A stretch of DNA of 49,090 nucleotides from Oscillospiraceae bacterium (GCA_015067525.1 SVMH01000010.1:1-49090), one strand, 5' to 3'; counted from the first letter of the stretch, positions 8,035 to 16,470 are shown. Numbers and translations are program-made. Notes: generated by a model from the letters alone, not told the origin.

Positions 8035-8057
8035 GCATTATTTTATCTCGTTTCCTG

Positions 8058-8086
8058 TTGCATTATACATAGTGGTGTGGTATCAT
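8058..8086 (+). promoter_or_regulatory. Promoter of the DUF1836 gene
   Basis: TTGCAT (8058-8063) and TATCAT (8081-8086), 17 bases apart, 30 bases before the start codon. Confidence 0.6.
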
Positions 8087-8116
8087 AGGCAGCAGAAGAA
8101 CAAGGAGGTGGGCGCG

Positions 8117-8710
8117 ATGGCATACGACAAGGCATTGGTGGCGGCCAAGCTGCAGCGCTGGGAGGACTATGTGGCCGGTTATTCCCTGCCGGCATGGGAG
8201 AGCATTCCGGATTTCGGGCTGTACATGGATCAGGTGATCGTGCTTTTGCAGCAGTATCTGGATTTCATCCCCGCACCGGCGGAGGGCAAGGACAGCTTCG
8301 TCACCGCCAGCACCATCAACAACTATGTGCGATTGAAGATCATGCCGGCGCCGGTGAAGAAGAAATACGGCCGGCTGCACGTGGCCTGGCTCATCATGAT
8401 CCTGACGCTGAAGCTGTCACTGAGCATTTCCGAGATCGGGCAGCTGCTGCCCTCGGGGCTGGAGGAAGCGCAGGTGCGCGCGCTGTACGCCGACTATTGC
8501 GCCAAGTTCAGCCGCACGCAGCAGCACTTTGCCGGAAAGCTGCAGCAGGCCGCCCGGGAGCTGGCCGAGGCCGACAACGCTGACGCAGCCGCCGGAGGCA
8601 TGGTGATGGAGCACGCGCTCAGCGGCGCTTTTCACTCCCTGCTGGCCACCAAGCTGATGGCGCTGGAGGGCGCGGAAGGCGGAGGAAACGCAGGCTTAAG
8701 CGAATCTTAA
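8117..8710 (+). CDS. DUF1836 domain-containing protein
   Basis: A 197-residue soluble protein matching the DUF1836 family of Firmicutes. The core is a MerR-like helical region: VTASTINNYVRLKIMPAPVKKKYGRLHVAWLIMI, in which a wing-like turn and conserved Asn-Asn-Tyr precede a hydrophobic helix. A variable tail (TQQHFAGKLQQAARELAEADN) follows. The family is of unknown function, but the helix pattern suggests DNA binding. ATG 8117 is preceded by AAGGAGGTG. It is monocistronic, with its own promoter and a strong terminator at 8724-8759. Confidence 0.75.
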   Translation: MAYDKALVAAKLQRWEDYVAGYSLPAWESIPDFGLYMDQVIVLLQQYLDFIPAPAEGKDSFVTASTINNYVRLKIMPAPVKKKYGRLHVAWLIMILTLKLSLSISEIGQLLPSGLEEAQVRALYADYCAKFSRTQQHFAGKLQQAARELAEADNADAAAGGMVMEHALSGAFHSLLATKLMALEGAEGGGNAGLSES

Positions 8711-8723
8711 GGAATCTTTTCAA

Positions 8724-8759
8724 AAAAAGGCTGTATTTTTCAAAAAATACAGCCTTTTT
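8724..8759 (+). terminator. Rho-independent terminator
   Basis: Perfect 17-bp arms AAAAAGGCTGTATTTTT (8724-8740) and complement (8743-8759) with a 2-base loop and a T-run, just after the DUF1836 gene. Confidence 0.85.
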
Positions 8760-8762
8760 CCT

Positions 8763-8792
8763 TTGCATAGACGGGGTAAAGTGTGGTATAAT
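8763..8792 (+). promoter_or_regulatory. Promoter of the PAP2-like gene
   Basis: TTGCAT (8763-8768) and a perfect TATAAT (8787-8792) with an 18-base spacer, 36 bases before the start codon. Confidence 0.65.
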
Positions 8793-8828
8793 CGTGAAAA
8801 TAAACGAAATGCGTAAGGAGAGCTGCCC

Positions 8829-9296
8829 ATGACTTGGCTCAAAGAGCTTGTGACCAACCCCTTCCTGATCACCAGCACCTCCTCGTGGCTGATCGCCCAG
8901 GTGATCAAGGTGATCATCAACGCCTGCGTGACCAAAAAACTGGACTGGGAGCGCCTCTTTGGCGACGGCGGCATGCCCAGTGGGCACAGCGCTACCGTGT
9001 CCAGTCTGGCGATCTTCGCGGCGCTGCGGTGCGGCTGCGGCTCTTTTGAGTTCGCGGTGTGCGCCATCCTCGCCATCATCGTGTGCCACGACGCCATGGG
9101 CGTGCGGCAGGAGGCCGGCAAACAGGCCATGGTCATCAACGACATGGTGGCGCAGTTTGAAAAGCTCCTCAAGCAGGACATCATCGACATCGACCTGAAA
9201 GAGCTGGTGGGCCACACACCGCTGCAGGTGCTGGCCGGTATCACCGTGGGCGTGTGCAACGCGCTGGTGATGCACTTCTGGGTCTTTGGCGGATAA
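8829..9296 (+). CDS. Divergent PAP2 family membrane protein
   Basis: A 155-residue membrane protein of the divergent PAP2 (DUF212) family. It has hydrophobic segments near residues 12-35, 55-95 and 130-152 and the motif DGGMPSGHSATVSSLAIFAAL, the phosphatase-like SGH block of PAP2 enzymes. The later HDAMGVRQEAGKQA block is typical of the divergent family. Members are presumed lipid or isoprenoid phosphate phosphatases but few are tested. GTAAGGAG precedes the ATG. It stands alone between two terminators. Confidence 0.85.
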   Translation: MTWLKELVTNPFLITSTSSWLIAQVIKVIINACVTKKLDWERLFGDGGMPSGHSATVSSLAIFAALRCGCGSFEFAVCAILAIIVCHDAMGVRQEAGKQAMVINDMVAQFEKLLKQDIIDIDLKELVGHTPLQVLAGITVGVCNALVMHFWVFGG

Positions 9297-9310
9297 AAGA
9301 AGACGCCGCA

Positions 9311-9341
9311 CCAAAGCCTCCCTTTACACAAGGGAGCCTTG
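9311..9341. repeat. CCTCCC/GGGAGG dispersed stem-loop unit
   Basis: AAAGCCTCCCTT then ACAC then AAGGGAGCCTT form a short stem-loop between two genes. It belongs to the same family as units near 27667, 28600, 32764, 33635, 34428, 36860 and 41214. Confidence 0.5.
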
Positions 9342-9364
9342 GATACCTTCTGCCGAACAGACAC

Positions 9365-9398
9365 AAAAAAAGAGAAGCCTTGCGGCTTCTCTTTTTTT
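9365..9398. terminator. Bidirectional terminator
   Basis: 15-bp arms AAAAAAAGAGAAGCC (9365-9379) and complement (9384-9398) with T-runs on both sides, between convergent genes ending at 9296 and 9415. Confidence 0.85.
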
Positions 9399-9414
9399 GT
9401 TATTCTTTTTCCGA

Positions 9415-10872
9415 TCAGTCCTCGTAGGCCACGGCCTTGTCGTACAGGGCCTCCACCTCGGCAGAGGGCTTGGGGCTGGCAAGAGACACCACCACGGCGG
9501 CGATCAGGCCCAGAACGAAGCCGGGGATGATCTCGTAAATGCCGGTGGAGCTGAGGAAGGCCAGCCAGCAGATATCCACGATGGAACCCACCAGAATACC
9601 GGCCACGGCGCCGGAGAAGGTGAAGCGCTTCCAGAACAGGCTCAGCAGAATGGCGGGGCCGAAGGCGGCGCCGAAGACGCCCCAGGCGTTCTCCACCAGA
9701 CCCATGATGGTACCGCTGTTGGGGTTGGAGGCGATGAGCACGGCGATGACGGCGATGATGAGCACCACGAAGCGGCCGGCCCAGAGCATCTCCTTCTCGC
9801 TGGCCTTGCCCTTGCGGATGACGGGCTTATACACATCGCTGGCAAAGGCGGAGGCGCTGGCCAGCAGCTGGGAGTCGGCGGTGGACATGGCGGCGGCCAG
9901 AATGGCGGACAGCAGGATGCCGCTGATGAGGGCGGGGAACATGAAGCGCACCATCTGGATGAACACGGTGGAGCTGTCAGCCAGCTCACCCATCAGCAGG
10001 TGGCCGATGCAGCCGGAGGCCACGGAGAAGATGAGGATCAGAACGGTCCAGGAGATGCCGATCTTGGCGGACTTCTTCAAGGACTTCTGGCTCTCCAGAG
10101 ACATGAAGCGGACGATGATGTGGGGCATGCCGAAGTAGCCAAGGCCCCAACCAAGGCCGGAGACAATATCCTTCCAGTTGCCAAACAGGTTCCAGTAGCC
10201 CTCGGGCAGATCAGCCATGGTAGCGGCAGCCTGACCGCCGTTGATGAGAGCCAGGGCGAAGATGGGGGCGATGAGCAGCGCGCCCAGCATCAGCAGGCCC
10301 TGGAAGAAGTCGGTCCAGCACACGGCGGAGAAGCCGCCCAGGAAGGTGTAGCCGATGATGATCACGGCTGCGATGTACATGGCCACGGTGGCGTCCAGAC
10401 CCATCACGGTATTAAAGAGGGTGCCGCAGGCCTTGATGGAGGAGGCGGCGTAGACGGTGTAGGCCACCAGGAAGATGACGGCGCAGATGATCTGCAGCGC
10501 CTTGGACTTGCTCAGAAAGCGGTTGGTCAGATACTGGGGGATGGTGATGGAGTCATTGGCCACCACGGAGAAGCTGCGCAGACGGGGCGCCTCCACCAGC
10601 CAGCTGACAGTGTAGCCGATGCCAAGGCCAATGGCGATCCACGCCTGACCGATGCCGGCGGCGTAGATGGAGGCGGGCAGACCCATCAGCACCCAGGCGC
10701 TCATGTCGGAAGCGCCGGCAGACAGGGCAGACACCCAGGGGCCCATCTGGCGGCCGCCCAGGAAGTAGGTCTTATCGCCGCCGCCCTTGGAGCGGAAGAA
10801 GAAAAAGACACCGATACCCAGCATAAACACCAGGTAGACAACAAAGACGATGGTCTCAACATTAAAAGTCAT
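9415..10872 (-). CDS. putP: Sodium/proline-type symporter (SSS family)
   Basis: A 485-residue transporter of the sodium:solute symporter family. About 13 hydrophobic segments run through the protein. The first loop has DKTYFLGGRQMGPWVSALSAGASDMSAWVLMGLP, the PutP-type sodium/substrate region, and TM6-TM8 carries FLGGFSAVCWTDFFQGLLM. It should import proline or a similar amino acid with sodium at the cytoplasmic membrane. ATG 10872 is chosen for the GGAGAG upstream; the longer ORF start lies in promoter sequence. It is monocistronic with a good promoter, adjacent to a TetR regulator transcribed in the same direction. The exact substrate is inferred from family resemblance. Confidence 0.85.
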   Translation of the reverse strand: MTFNVETIVFVVYLVFMLGIGVFFFFRSKGGGDKTYFLGGRQMGPWVSALSAGASDMSAWVLMGLPASIYAAGIGQAWIAIGLGIGYTVSWLVEAPRLRSFSVVANDSITIPQYLTNRFLSKSKALQIICAVIFLVAYTVYAASSIKACGTLFNTVMGLDATVAMYIAAVIIIGYTFLGGFSAVCWTDFFQGLLMLGALLIAPIFALALINGGQAAATMADLPEGYWNLFGNWKDIVSGLGWGLGYFGMPHIIVRFMSLESQKSLKKSAKIGISWTVLILIFSVASGCIGHLLMGELADSSTVFIQMVRFMFPALISGILLSAILAAAMSTADSQLLASASAFASDVYKPVIRKGKASEKEMLWAGRFVVLIIAVIAVLIASNPNSGTIMGLVENAWGVFGAAFGPAILLSLFWKRFTFSGAVAGILVGSIVDICWLAFLSSTGIYEIIPGFVLGLIAAVVVSLASPKPSAEVEALYDKAVAYED

Positions 10873-10921
10873 GATATTCTCTCCTAACTTTCGGTACCGC
10901 TGTACCGTTTTAACGTGTGAC

Positions 10922-10950
10922 AGTATAGCACACTTTTTACCAGACGTAAA
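10922..10950 (-). promoter_or_regulatory. Promoter of the symporter gene
   Basis: Minus strand TTTACG (10945-10950) and TATACT (10922-10927) with a 17-base spacer, 49 bases before the start codon. Confidence 0.65.
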
Positions 10951-10958
10951 TAGAGAAC

Positions 10959-10984
10959 GCCGTACAGAACGAATTCTGTACGGC
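10959..10984. promoter_or_regulatory. Perfect 11-bp inverted repeat upstream of the symporter promoter
   Basis: GCCGTACAGAA (10959-10969) and its complement (10974-10984) with a 4-base centre. It could end transcription from the TetR gene (stop at 11066), but no real T-run follows. It could equally be an operator just upstream of the symporter -35 box. Confidence 0.5.
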
Positions 10985-11065
10985 GCACAGTAAAAATCTT
11001 GCAAATCCTTGAAAATACTATGTTTTTAACTGAACGATTTTTCGAAACGAAATTATTCCGAAAAA

Positions 11066-11659
11066 TTATTTTTCACGCCGTATGCGGTACCCCTCCAAAA
11101 AGGTGGGCATCATGTCGGCGGCGTAGCGGCCCAGGGCGTATTCGCCGCCCACCAGGCACCAGTCGTACATCAGCGCCCGCTCGAACATGGCGTAGCCCTT
11201 GACGATCTCGTTGGCGGTGATGTCGGCGCGCAGCTCGCCCTTTTCCTGGCCCCGGCGCACGATGCGGTGCAGCAGGCGGAAGTAGGTGCGGTCGCGGTCG
11301 AGCAGGTGCTTATCGCCCCTTGTCACCAGCTGGCTGGACAAAAGGCGGCTCAAAAGCTCCAGCGGGATGCGGTTGTCGATCATGGTGAAAAGCTCGCGGT
11401 TGAGGAAGGTCAGCGCCGCCACGGCGTCCATGGACTCGGCCACGGCCTGCAGCTCTTCATACTTCTCGTCGAAGATCAGCGACAGCGTCTCGAGAAGGGC
11501 GTCCTTGCCCTCAAAATAGTGGTAGAAAGAGCCCTTGGAGGTGCCGGACTCGGCAATGATATCCTCCACGGTGGTGTTCTCGTAGCCCTGGTCGTAGAAG
11601 AGCTTCCACGCGGCGGACACGATGCGGCCCTTGGTGTTGCGGCTGTTTTTGCGGGCCAT
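11066..11659 (-). CDS. TetR/AcrR-family transcriptional regulator
   Basis: A 197-residue repressor. The N-terminal helix-turn-helix (residues ~8-55) reads RIVSAAWKLFYDQGYENTTVEDIIAESGTSKGSFYHYF, a textbook TetR domain with the YHYFEGKDAL end. The C-terminal ligand domain is all helical with no recognised ligand class. It is upstream of, and in line with, the symporter gene, and a dyad lies between them, so regulation of the transporter is possible but unproven. A promoter lies at 11689-11717. Confidence 0.88.
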   Translation of the reverse strand: MARKNSRNTKGRIVSAAWKLFYDQGYENTTVEDIIAESGTSKGSFYHYFEGKDALLETLSLIFDEKYEELQAVAESMDAVAALTFLNRELFTMIDNRIPLELLSRLLSSQLVTRGDKHLLDRDRTYFRLLHRIVRRGQEKGELRADITANEIVKGYAMFERALMYDWCLVGGEYALGRYAADMMPTFLEGYRIRREK

Positions 11660-11688
11660 AGCGTTACCTCCCCCCTGCCGTTTTTTTG

Positions 11689-11717
11689 ATGATAGCAGAC
11701 TTTTGGGGCGGTGTAAA
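11689..11717 (-). promoter_or_regulatory. Promoter of the TetR gene
   Basis: Minus strand TTTACA (11712-11717) and TATCAT (11689-11694), 17 bases apart, 30 bases before the start codon. Confidence 0.6.
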
Positions 11718-11779
11718 GGAACTTTTTCCCTGCCGGTTCCGTCTAATTTAGTAACAACGCCTGTGAGGAGGAACCCGCC

Positions 11780-12400
11780 ATGAAAAAGTTTGTGAGTTTA
11801 CTGCTTGCCCTTTTGTGTATCCTTCCCCTGACCGCCTGCCGCCGGCTCCATCCGGCGCCGGAAAAGCCGGTGATCTATCTCTATCCCACGGAGGAGACGG
11901 ACGTGACCGTGACGCTGGACTTTGACGGCACCCTCACCTCCACCTATCCCGCCTATGATGGCCTCTGGCGCGTCACCGCGCAGCCCGACGGTACGCTGAC
12001 GGACGCCGCGGGTCGGGAGTACTACTGCCTCTTTTGGGAGGGCGAGGGCGGCGAGGACTACGACTTCTCCCGCGGCTTCTGCGTGGCGGGCCGCGACACC
12101 GCCGCCTTTTTGGAGGATGCCCTCCGTCAGCTGGGTCTCACCGACCGCGAGGCCAATGAATTCCTCATCTACTGGCTGCCCCGCATGGAGGGAAACGCTT
12201 ATAACCTCATCGCCTTCCAGACCGACCGCTACACCGACAGTGCGCGGCTCCACATCGACCCCGCACCCGACACGCTGCTGCGCGTCTTTATGGCGTGGAA
12301 GCCGCTGGAGCGCGCTGTGGACATTGAGCCCCAGACCCTAACCGCCCCGGAGCGTACCGGCTTCACCGCCGTGGAGTGGGGCGGCGCGGAAGTGAACTGA
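11780..12400 (+). CDS. Lipoprotein of unknown function (VIYLYP family)
   Basis: A 206-residue lipoprotein: a signal peptide (MKKFVSLLLALLCILPLTAC) with a lipobox ending in Cys20, then a mature domain beginning PEKPVIYLYPTEETDVTV. That IYLYP start followed by a beta-rich domain (TYPAYDGLWRVTAQPDGTL, then YYCLFWEG) recurs in many Firmicutes hypothetical proteins; I know no tested function. It would be anchored outside the membrane. GTGAGGAGGA precedes the ATG. The serpin lipoprotein starts 17 bases after its stop, so the two are probably made together. Confidence 0.7.
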   Translation: MKKFVSLLLALLCILPLTACRRLHPAPEKPVIYLYPTEETDVTVTLDFDGTLTSTYPAYDGLWRVTAQPDGTLTDAAGREYYCLFWEGEGGEDYDFSRGFCVAGRDTAAFLEDALRQLGLTDREANEFLIYWLPRMEGNAYNLIAFQTDRYTDSARLHIDPAPDTLLRVFMAWKPLERAVDIEPQTLTAPERTGFTAVEWGGAEVN

Positions 12401-12417
12401 ACAAGGAGGCTGCTGAC

Positions 12418-13647
12418 ATGAAAAAGCTGGTAAGTCTTTGTCTGGCCCTTGTGCTGACGCTGTCTTTGAGCGGCTGCGGCATGCAGGCCCGTGACCTGAC
12501 CGAGGGCGTGACAGCCCGTCCCCTCACCGCCGAGACCGATCTCCCCGCCGCCGGCAATATCGCCGTCACCGACTTCGCCCTGCGGCTTTTGCGCGCCTGC
12601 GAGGATGGCGAGAAAAGCACCGTACTCTCTCCCCTCTCCGTCCTGTGCGCCCTTGGCATGACCGTCAACGGCGCCGCCGGCGAGACGAAGGCACAGATGG
12701 AAGCCGCCCTGGGCATGACCGCCGAGGAGCTGAACCGCTATCTCGGCGCGTATCTGCGCCGCCTCAATGGGAAGGTGCAGTTCCACGTTGCCAACTCCGT
12801 CTGGCTGCGGGACGATGAACGCTTCACCGTGGAGCCTTCCTTCCTGCAGGCCAACGCCGACGTCTATGATGCTGGTATCTACGCTGCGCCCTTTGACGAC
12901 ACCACCGTGCGGGACATCAACCGCTGGGTGAAGAAGCACACCGACGGCATGATCGACGACGTGCTGCAGTCCATCCCCACCGACGCGGTGATGTATCTCA
13001 TTAACGCCCTGGCCTTTGAGGCGGAGTGGATGAACATCTACGAAAAGCCGCAGGTGCGCCCCGGCACCTTCACCCGCGCCGACGGCACCACGGTGGAGGC
13101 CGACTTCATGCACAGCACGGAGTACAACTACCTCGCCTGCGACAGCGCCGAGGGCTTTCTGAAGCTCTACAAGGGCGGCAAATATGCCTTTGCCGCGCTG
13201 CTGCCCCGCGAGGGCATGACGGTGTCCGATTGCCTTGCCGCGCTGGATGGCACCACGCTGCAGCAGATGCTCTCCCAGCCGGAGTGGGGCGAGGTGGTGG
13301 CCGCCCTGCCCAAGTTCGAGCTGGAGGGCAGCTTTGAGCTGTCGGAAGCGCTGGAGGCTCTCGGCATGACGGACGCCTTTGACGCCAATTTGGCCGACTT
13401 CTCCGCTCTCGGCAGCTCCACGGAGGGCAATCTCTTCCTCAATCGCGTGCTGCACAGGACCTACCTCAGCGTGGCGGAGAAGGGCACCCGCGCCGGTGCC
13501 GTGACGGTGGTGGAGGTGGGCGAGGGTGCGGCCGCTCCCAGCGAGACCCACTACATCACGCTGGACCGGCCCTTTATCTGCATGCTGGTGGACACGGAAA
13601 ACGGCATTCCCTTCTTCATGGGCACGGTGATGGATGTTGGGAAGTAA
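12418..13647 (+). CDS. Serpin-family lipoprotein (protease inhibitor)
   Basis: A 409-residue serpin. A lipoprotein signal (LCLALVLTLSLSGCG) places it on the cell surface. The core has STVLSPLSVLCALGMTVNGAAGET, a match to the serpin helix B-C region, and LINALAFEAEWM. The C-terminus has the RCL-hinge order EKGTRAGAVTVVEVG followed by the end strand ITLDRPFICMLVDTENGIPFFMGTV. The small residues in the hinge (Gly, Thr, Ala, Gly, Ala) are those of inhibitory serpins, which trap serine or cysteine proteases by loop insertion. ATG 12418 follows CAAGGAGG. A gut bacterium might use it against host or competitor proteases; that role is inference. The target protease cannot be told from the loop alone. 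Confidence 0.88.
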   Translation: MKKLVSLCLALVLTLSLSGCGMQARDLTEGVTARPLTAETDLPAAGNIAVTDFALRLLRACEDGEKSTVLSPLSVLCALGMTVNGAAGETKAQMEAALGMTAEELNRYLGAYLRRLNGKVQFHVANSVWLRDDERFTVEPSFLQANADVYDAGIYAAPFDDTTVRDINRWVKKHTDGMIDDVLQSIPTDAVMYLINALAFEAEWMNIYEKPQVRPGTFTRADGTTVEADFMHSTEYNYLACDSAEGFLKLYKGGKYAFAALLPREGMTVSDCLAALDGTTLQQMLSQPEWGEVVAALPKFELEGSFELSEALEALGMTDAFDANLADFSALGSSTEGNLFLNRVLHRTYLSVAEKGTRAGAVTVVEVGEGAAAPSETHYITLDRPFICMLVDTENGIPFFMGTVMDVGK

Positions 13648-13659
13648 GAAGTAAGAATC

Positions 13660-13694
13660 AAAAAACGCCTTTCCCAAGGGGAAAGGCGTTTTTT
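13660..13694. terminator. Bidirectional terminator
   Basis: Arms AAAAAACGCCTTTCCC (13660-13675) and GGGAAAGGCGTTTTTT with T-runs on both strands, between the serpin gene and the convergent dipeptidase gene. Confidence 0.85.
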
Positions 13695-13695
13695 C

Positions 13696-15099
13696 TTATT
13701 CTTTTCCGCAGAAGCGGAGGATGGCAAGGATCAGCAGCTCCGTCAAACACGCAAAATCCGCCAGCGGCAGCCACTCATCGGCCTTGTGGATGCGGCAGTC
13801 GATGCCCTCGGCGGCGCGGCCCACAGCGATGGCGCCCTCCACAAAGTGGGCGTAGCTGCCCGCCACCATGGAGACCACGGCAGGCTCGCAGCCGCGCACG
13901 GTGCGCCAAAGCTGCGCCATCTCCTGCACGATCTCGGCCTTGGGATCCACAAAGTGGGCGGCATCCATCTCACTTTCCTCCACCGTGAAACCGGCGGCGG
14001 TGAGAGCGCGGTCAATGACGCGGGCGAAGTTCTCCTCCGTGGCCAGCGCGCCGCCCCGTCCGTCAAACTGCAGCGCCACGCCTGTCTCGGTAAGCGTGCA
14101 GGTGGTGGCGTTGATGCGGCATTTACCCATGACGGCGTCCTCCACCGTCAGGCCCAGCGCCGTACCGTAGGGGTCGGCGTAGGGGAAGAGTGTTGCCATG
14201 GCGCGGATGGCGCGGGCAGATCCGCAGTCGGCGAGAGGAAGCTTTGCAAGAAGCTCCACCAGCGCCGTCTGGGCGTTGCGGCCCAGGTGGGGCTTACCGA
14301 TATGGGCGCCGCGGCCCGAAGCGCGGATGAGAAGTCCTTCTTCCGTGTCGGTGAGGGTGAAATTGACCTCCGTCTGGGCGCTCCACGATTCGGCGAGGGG
14401 GCGTACCTGTGCGGCGTTGAGACCGGCCACGCAGGCCTCTGCCTCCGCGGGGATGGCGTTGCGGACGCGGCCGCCCTGCAGGTGTGTCACCCGGGGCAGC
14501 GCATCGCTTTGCTCCCACGCGGCGGACACGGCAGGGCGGTACTTGGCGCATTCGCCCACCACGATGGCGTCCACGGCGTCGGGGGTAATGACATAGCGGG
14601 GCATGGTGTGGGTGTTGAGATAGTGCTTCAGATCGGGGCTGCCGATCTCCTCCGCCGTACCCAGCCAGAGGCGCACGCCGTGGGGCAGATCGGGATACAG
14701 CTCCCGCACCGCCGCCATGGCGTAGAGGGCAGCCACGGCGGGACCTTTATCGTCGGTCACGCCGCGGCCGCGGATGCAGGCATCCTCCACCGTCAGCGTA
14801 TAGGGCGGCGTTGTCCACCCCTCGCCCGCCGGCACCACGTCCAGATGGCTGAGGATGGCGAAGTTCACATCCCGCCCATCCCACTGTACTGTCAGCGCGG
14901 CGTCCTCCACCGTCTCGGTGACAAAACCCAGCTTTTGGGCGATAGCCTCGGCTCTCGCCAGCGCCTCGCGGCACTCTGCGCCGTAGGGAAGGCCGTCCTT
15001 CCCGGGCTTGGCAACGCTTGGTACCTCGATGAGGGCAGAGAGGTCGCGCAGCATGTCGGCGCGGTGGGCGGCGATCCAGCTCTGGATGGACGCGCGCAT
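13696..15099 (-). CDS. M20-family (PepV-like) dipeptidase
   Basis: A 467-residue metallopeptidase of the M20 family. Metal and catalytic motifs are present in order: ILSHLDVVPAGEGW (His plus Asp), RGVTDDKGPAVAALYA (bridging Asp), and TAEEIGSPDL (general-base Glu plus ligand Glu). A conserved His is in SYAHFVEGA, and KADEWLP ends the active site. It should hydrolyse dipeptides or related N-acyl amino acids using two zinc ions in the cytoplasm. ATG 15099 lies one base after the stop of the upstream membrane protein gene, so the two are an operon. A paralogue (17088-18509) shares the same motifs and length. Confidence 0.87.
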   Translation of the reverse strand: MRASIQSWIAAHRADMLRDLSALIEVPSVAKPGKDGLPYGAECREALARAEAIAQKLGFVTETVEDAALTVQWDGRDVNFAILSHLDVVPAGEGWTTPPYTLTVEDACIRGRGVTDDKGPAVAALYAMAAVRELYPDLPHGVRLWLGTAEEIGSPDLKHYLNTHTMPRYVITPDAVDAIVVGECAKYRPAVSAAWEQSDALPRVTHLQGGRVRNAIPAEAEACVAGLNAAQVRPLAESWSAQTEVNFTLTDTEEGLLIRASGRGAHIGKPHLGRNAQTALVELLAKLPLADCGSARAIRAMATLFPYADPYGTALGLTVEDAVMGKCRINATTCTLTETGVALQFDGRGGALATEENFARVIDRALTAAGFTVEESEMDAAHFVDPKAEIVQEMAQLWRTVRGCEPAVVSMVAGSYAHFVEGAIAVGRAAEGIDCRIHKADEWLPLADFACLTELLILAILRFCGKE

Positions 15100-15100
15100 G

Positions 15101-15397
15101 TTACTCACCCTTTTCCCGATCCAGACGGCGGTTGCGGAAGTACAGGCAGAAGTCCACACCCACCATCACGAAGTTGAGCACGTAGAAAAAGAGAACATAC
15201 CACTTCTCAGCGAAAGCGGCCATGTAGGCGGGGTTGATGAGCTTGGCGGCGATGCCCGCCACGTAGCCCAGCAGGATCAGACACAAAAAGGCCAGGCTCT
15301 TGCCCTTGGTGGTGCGGGCCTTCCACGATTTGATGACGTTCATGGGCCACGAGGCACCAAAGCACAAAAGCATCACGATCTCCAGCAGTTCCGGCAT
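15101..15397 (-). CDS. Small membrane protein, SemiSWEET/PQ-loop-like
   Basis: A 98-residue protein with three predicted membrane helices (about 3-20, 34-55 and 64-88). The first helix ends in GASWPMNVIKSWKARTTKGKSLAFL, which resembles the helix 1 to helix 2 junction of SemiSWEET/PQ-loop transporters (proline-containing helix, then a K-S-x-x-F/L pattern). Such 3-helix proteins dimerise to move small sugars. The resemblance is moderate, and hypothetical membrane protein is a fair alternative. ATG 15397 follows AAGGAGGAG. It is the first gene of the M20 operon, so it might instead serve peptide or amino acid export. Confidence 0.5.
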   Translation of the reverse strand: MPELLEIVMLLCFGASWPMNVIKSWKARTTKGKSLAFLCLILLGYVAGIAAKLINPAYMAAFAEKWYVLFFYVLNFVMVGVDFCLYFRNRRLDREKGE

Positions 15398-15430
15398 AAA
15401 AAAACTCCTCCTTACGGTTGATTTATCTCC

Positions 15431-15458
15431 ATTATACCGCCTTTTCCGGCCCTGTAAA
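15431..15458 (-). promoter_or_regulatory. Promoter of the SemiSWEET-like/M20 operon
   Basis: Minus strand TTTACA (15453-15458) and a perfect TATAAT (15431-15436) with a 16-base spacer. Confidence 0.65.
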
Positions 15459-15482
15459 GTATGTGTTGACATCTGCCGTTTT

Positions 15483-15515
15483 CACTTGCAAGTGATGGTA
15501 TGACCATGGTATAAT
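15483..15515 (+). promoter_or_regulatory. LysR promoter with overlapping palindrome
   Basis: TTGCAA (15486-15491) and a perfect TATAAT (15510-15515) are 18 bases apart. The -35 box sits inside the perfect palindrome CACTTGCAAGTG (15483-15494). A palindrome at the promoter between divergent genes is typical of LysR autoregulation and suggests that the neighbouring M20 operon is the target. Confidence 0.6.
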
Positions 15516-15545
15516 CACCTAAAAATGACGCTGGAGGACAAAGAC

Positions 15546-16397
15546 ATGGAGCTTTTGCAGCTGAAAAAATTCTGCCACGCCGCCCGCTGCGGCAGCTTTT
15601 CCGAAACGGCCAGAGCCTTCGGCGTGCCGCCGTCGGACATCTCCCAGACGGTGCGGCGGCTGGAGCGGGAGCTGGGGACAGAGCTGTTTGACCGGCGGGC
15701 CAATGCCGTAGCCCTCAACGAGCGGGGCGCCGCCTTTGCCGAGGCGGCCCGACAGGCCCTGACGCTGCTGGACAGTGCCGCCGCTGCCGCCGCCGACCGG
15801 GTGGACGCCGGACAGGTACACATCTGCGTCAATGCCAACCGCCGCATCGTCATGGACACGGTGGAGACCTTCCGCCGGCTGTATCCGGATGTGACCGTAC
15901 GCACGGAGTTTTTCGCCGACCCCACCGCCAAGGAATTCCATCTCATCGTCTCTGCGGAGGATGCACGGCTGCGGGAGTGGCACAAAGAGCCCCTTCTCAG
16001 CGAGCAGCTGGCGGTGGCGGCAGGCCGCGAGACGCCGTGGGCCGCGCTGCTGGGCGAAGGCCTCGCGGCCCTGTCGGGTGCGCCCTTCATCACCGTGGGC
16101 GAGGGCAGCAGCCTCTTCGCCCTGACCCAGCAGCTGTGCCGCGAGGCGGGGTTTGATCCGCGCATCGCCGTGCAGAGCGACGACCCCTACTATGTGCGCC
16201 GCTGTGTGGCGCTGGGTCTGGGGGCGGCGGTGGTGCCCCTGACCTCGTGGCAGGGCCAGTTCCCGCCGGAGGTGGCGCTGCAGCCCCTGCCCTATCGACG
16301 CGAGACGTATCTCTACACCGCGCCGGAGCGGTATCTCCCCCTGTGCGCCCGGGCCTTTGCCGAGCTGCTGCGCTCTGCGTGCGCACAAACCTTGTGA
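15546..16397 (+). CDS. LysR-family transcriptional regulator
   Basis: A 283-residue LysR protein. The winged helix-turn-helix fills residues 1-60 (LLQLKKFCHAARCGSFSETA, then PSDISQTVRRLERELGTELFDR). The effector domain follows, with VHICVNANRRIVMDTVETFRRLYPDV at its first strand. ATG 15546 is chosen because GGAGG lies 10 bases upstream and translation from there starts at the usual N-terminus. It is divergent from the SemiSWEET-like/M20 operon and shares a palindrome-bearing promoter region with it. The effector might be a peptide or amino acid, but that is a guess from context. Confidence 0.87.
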   Translation: MELLQLKKFCHAARCGSFSETARAFGVPPSDISQTVRRLERELGTELFDRRANAVALNERGAAFAEAARQALTLLDSAAAAAADRVDAGQVHICVNANRRIVMDTVETFRRLYPDVTVRTEFFADPTAKEFHLIVSAEDARLREWHKEPLLSEQLAVAAGRETPWAALLGEGLAALSGAPFITVGEGSSLFALTQQLCREAGFDPRIAVQSDDPYYVRRCVALGLGAAVVPLTSWQGQFPPEVALQPLPYRRETYLYTAPERYLPLCARAFAELLRSACAQTL

Positions 16398-16470
16398 CAA
16401 AAAAAGAGTGCTCTTTGGACTTTTGCGGGAATTGTTGGGTAATTATGGACAATTTTGAGCGACTCTCCAC

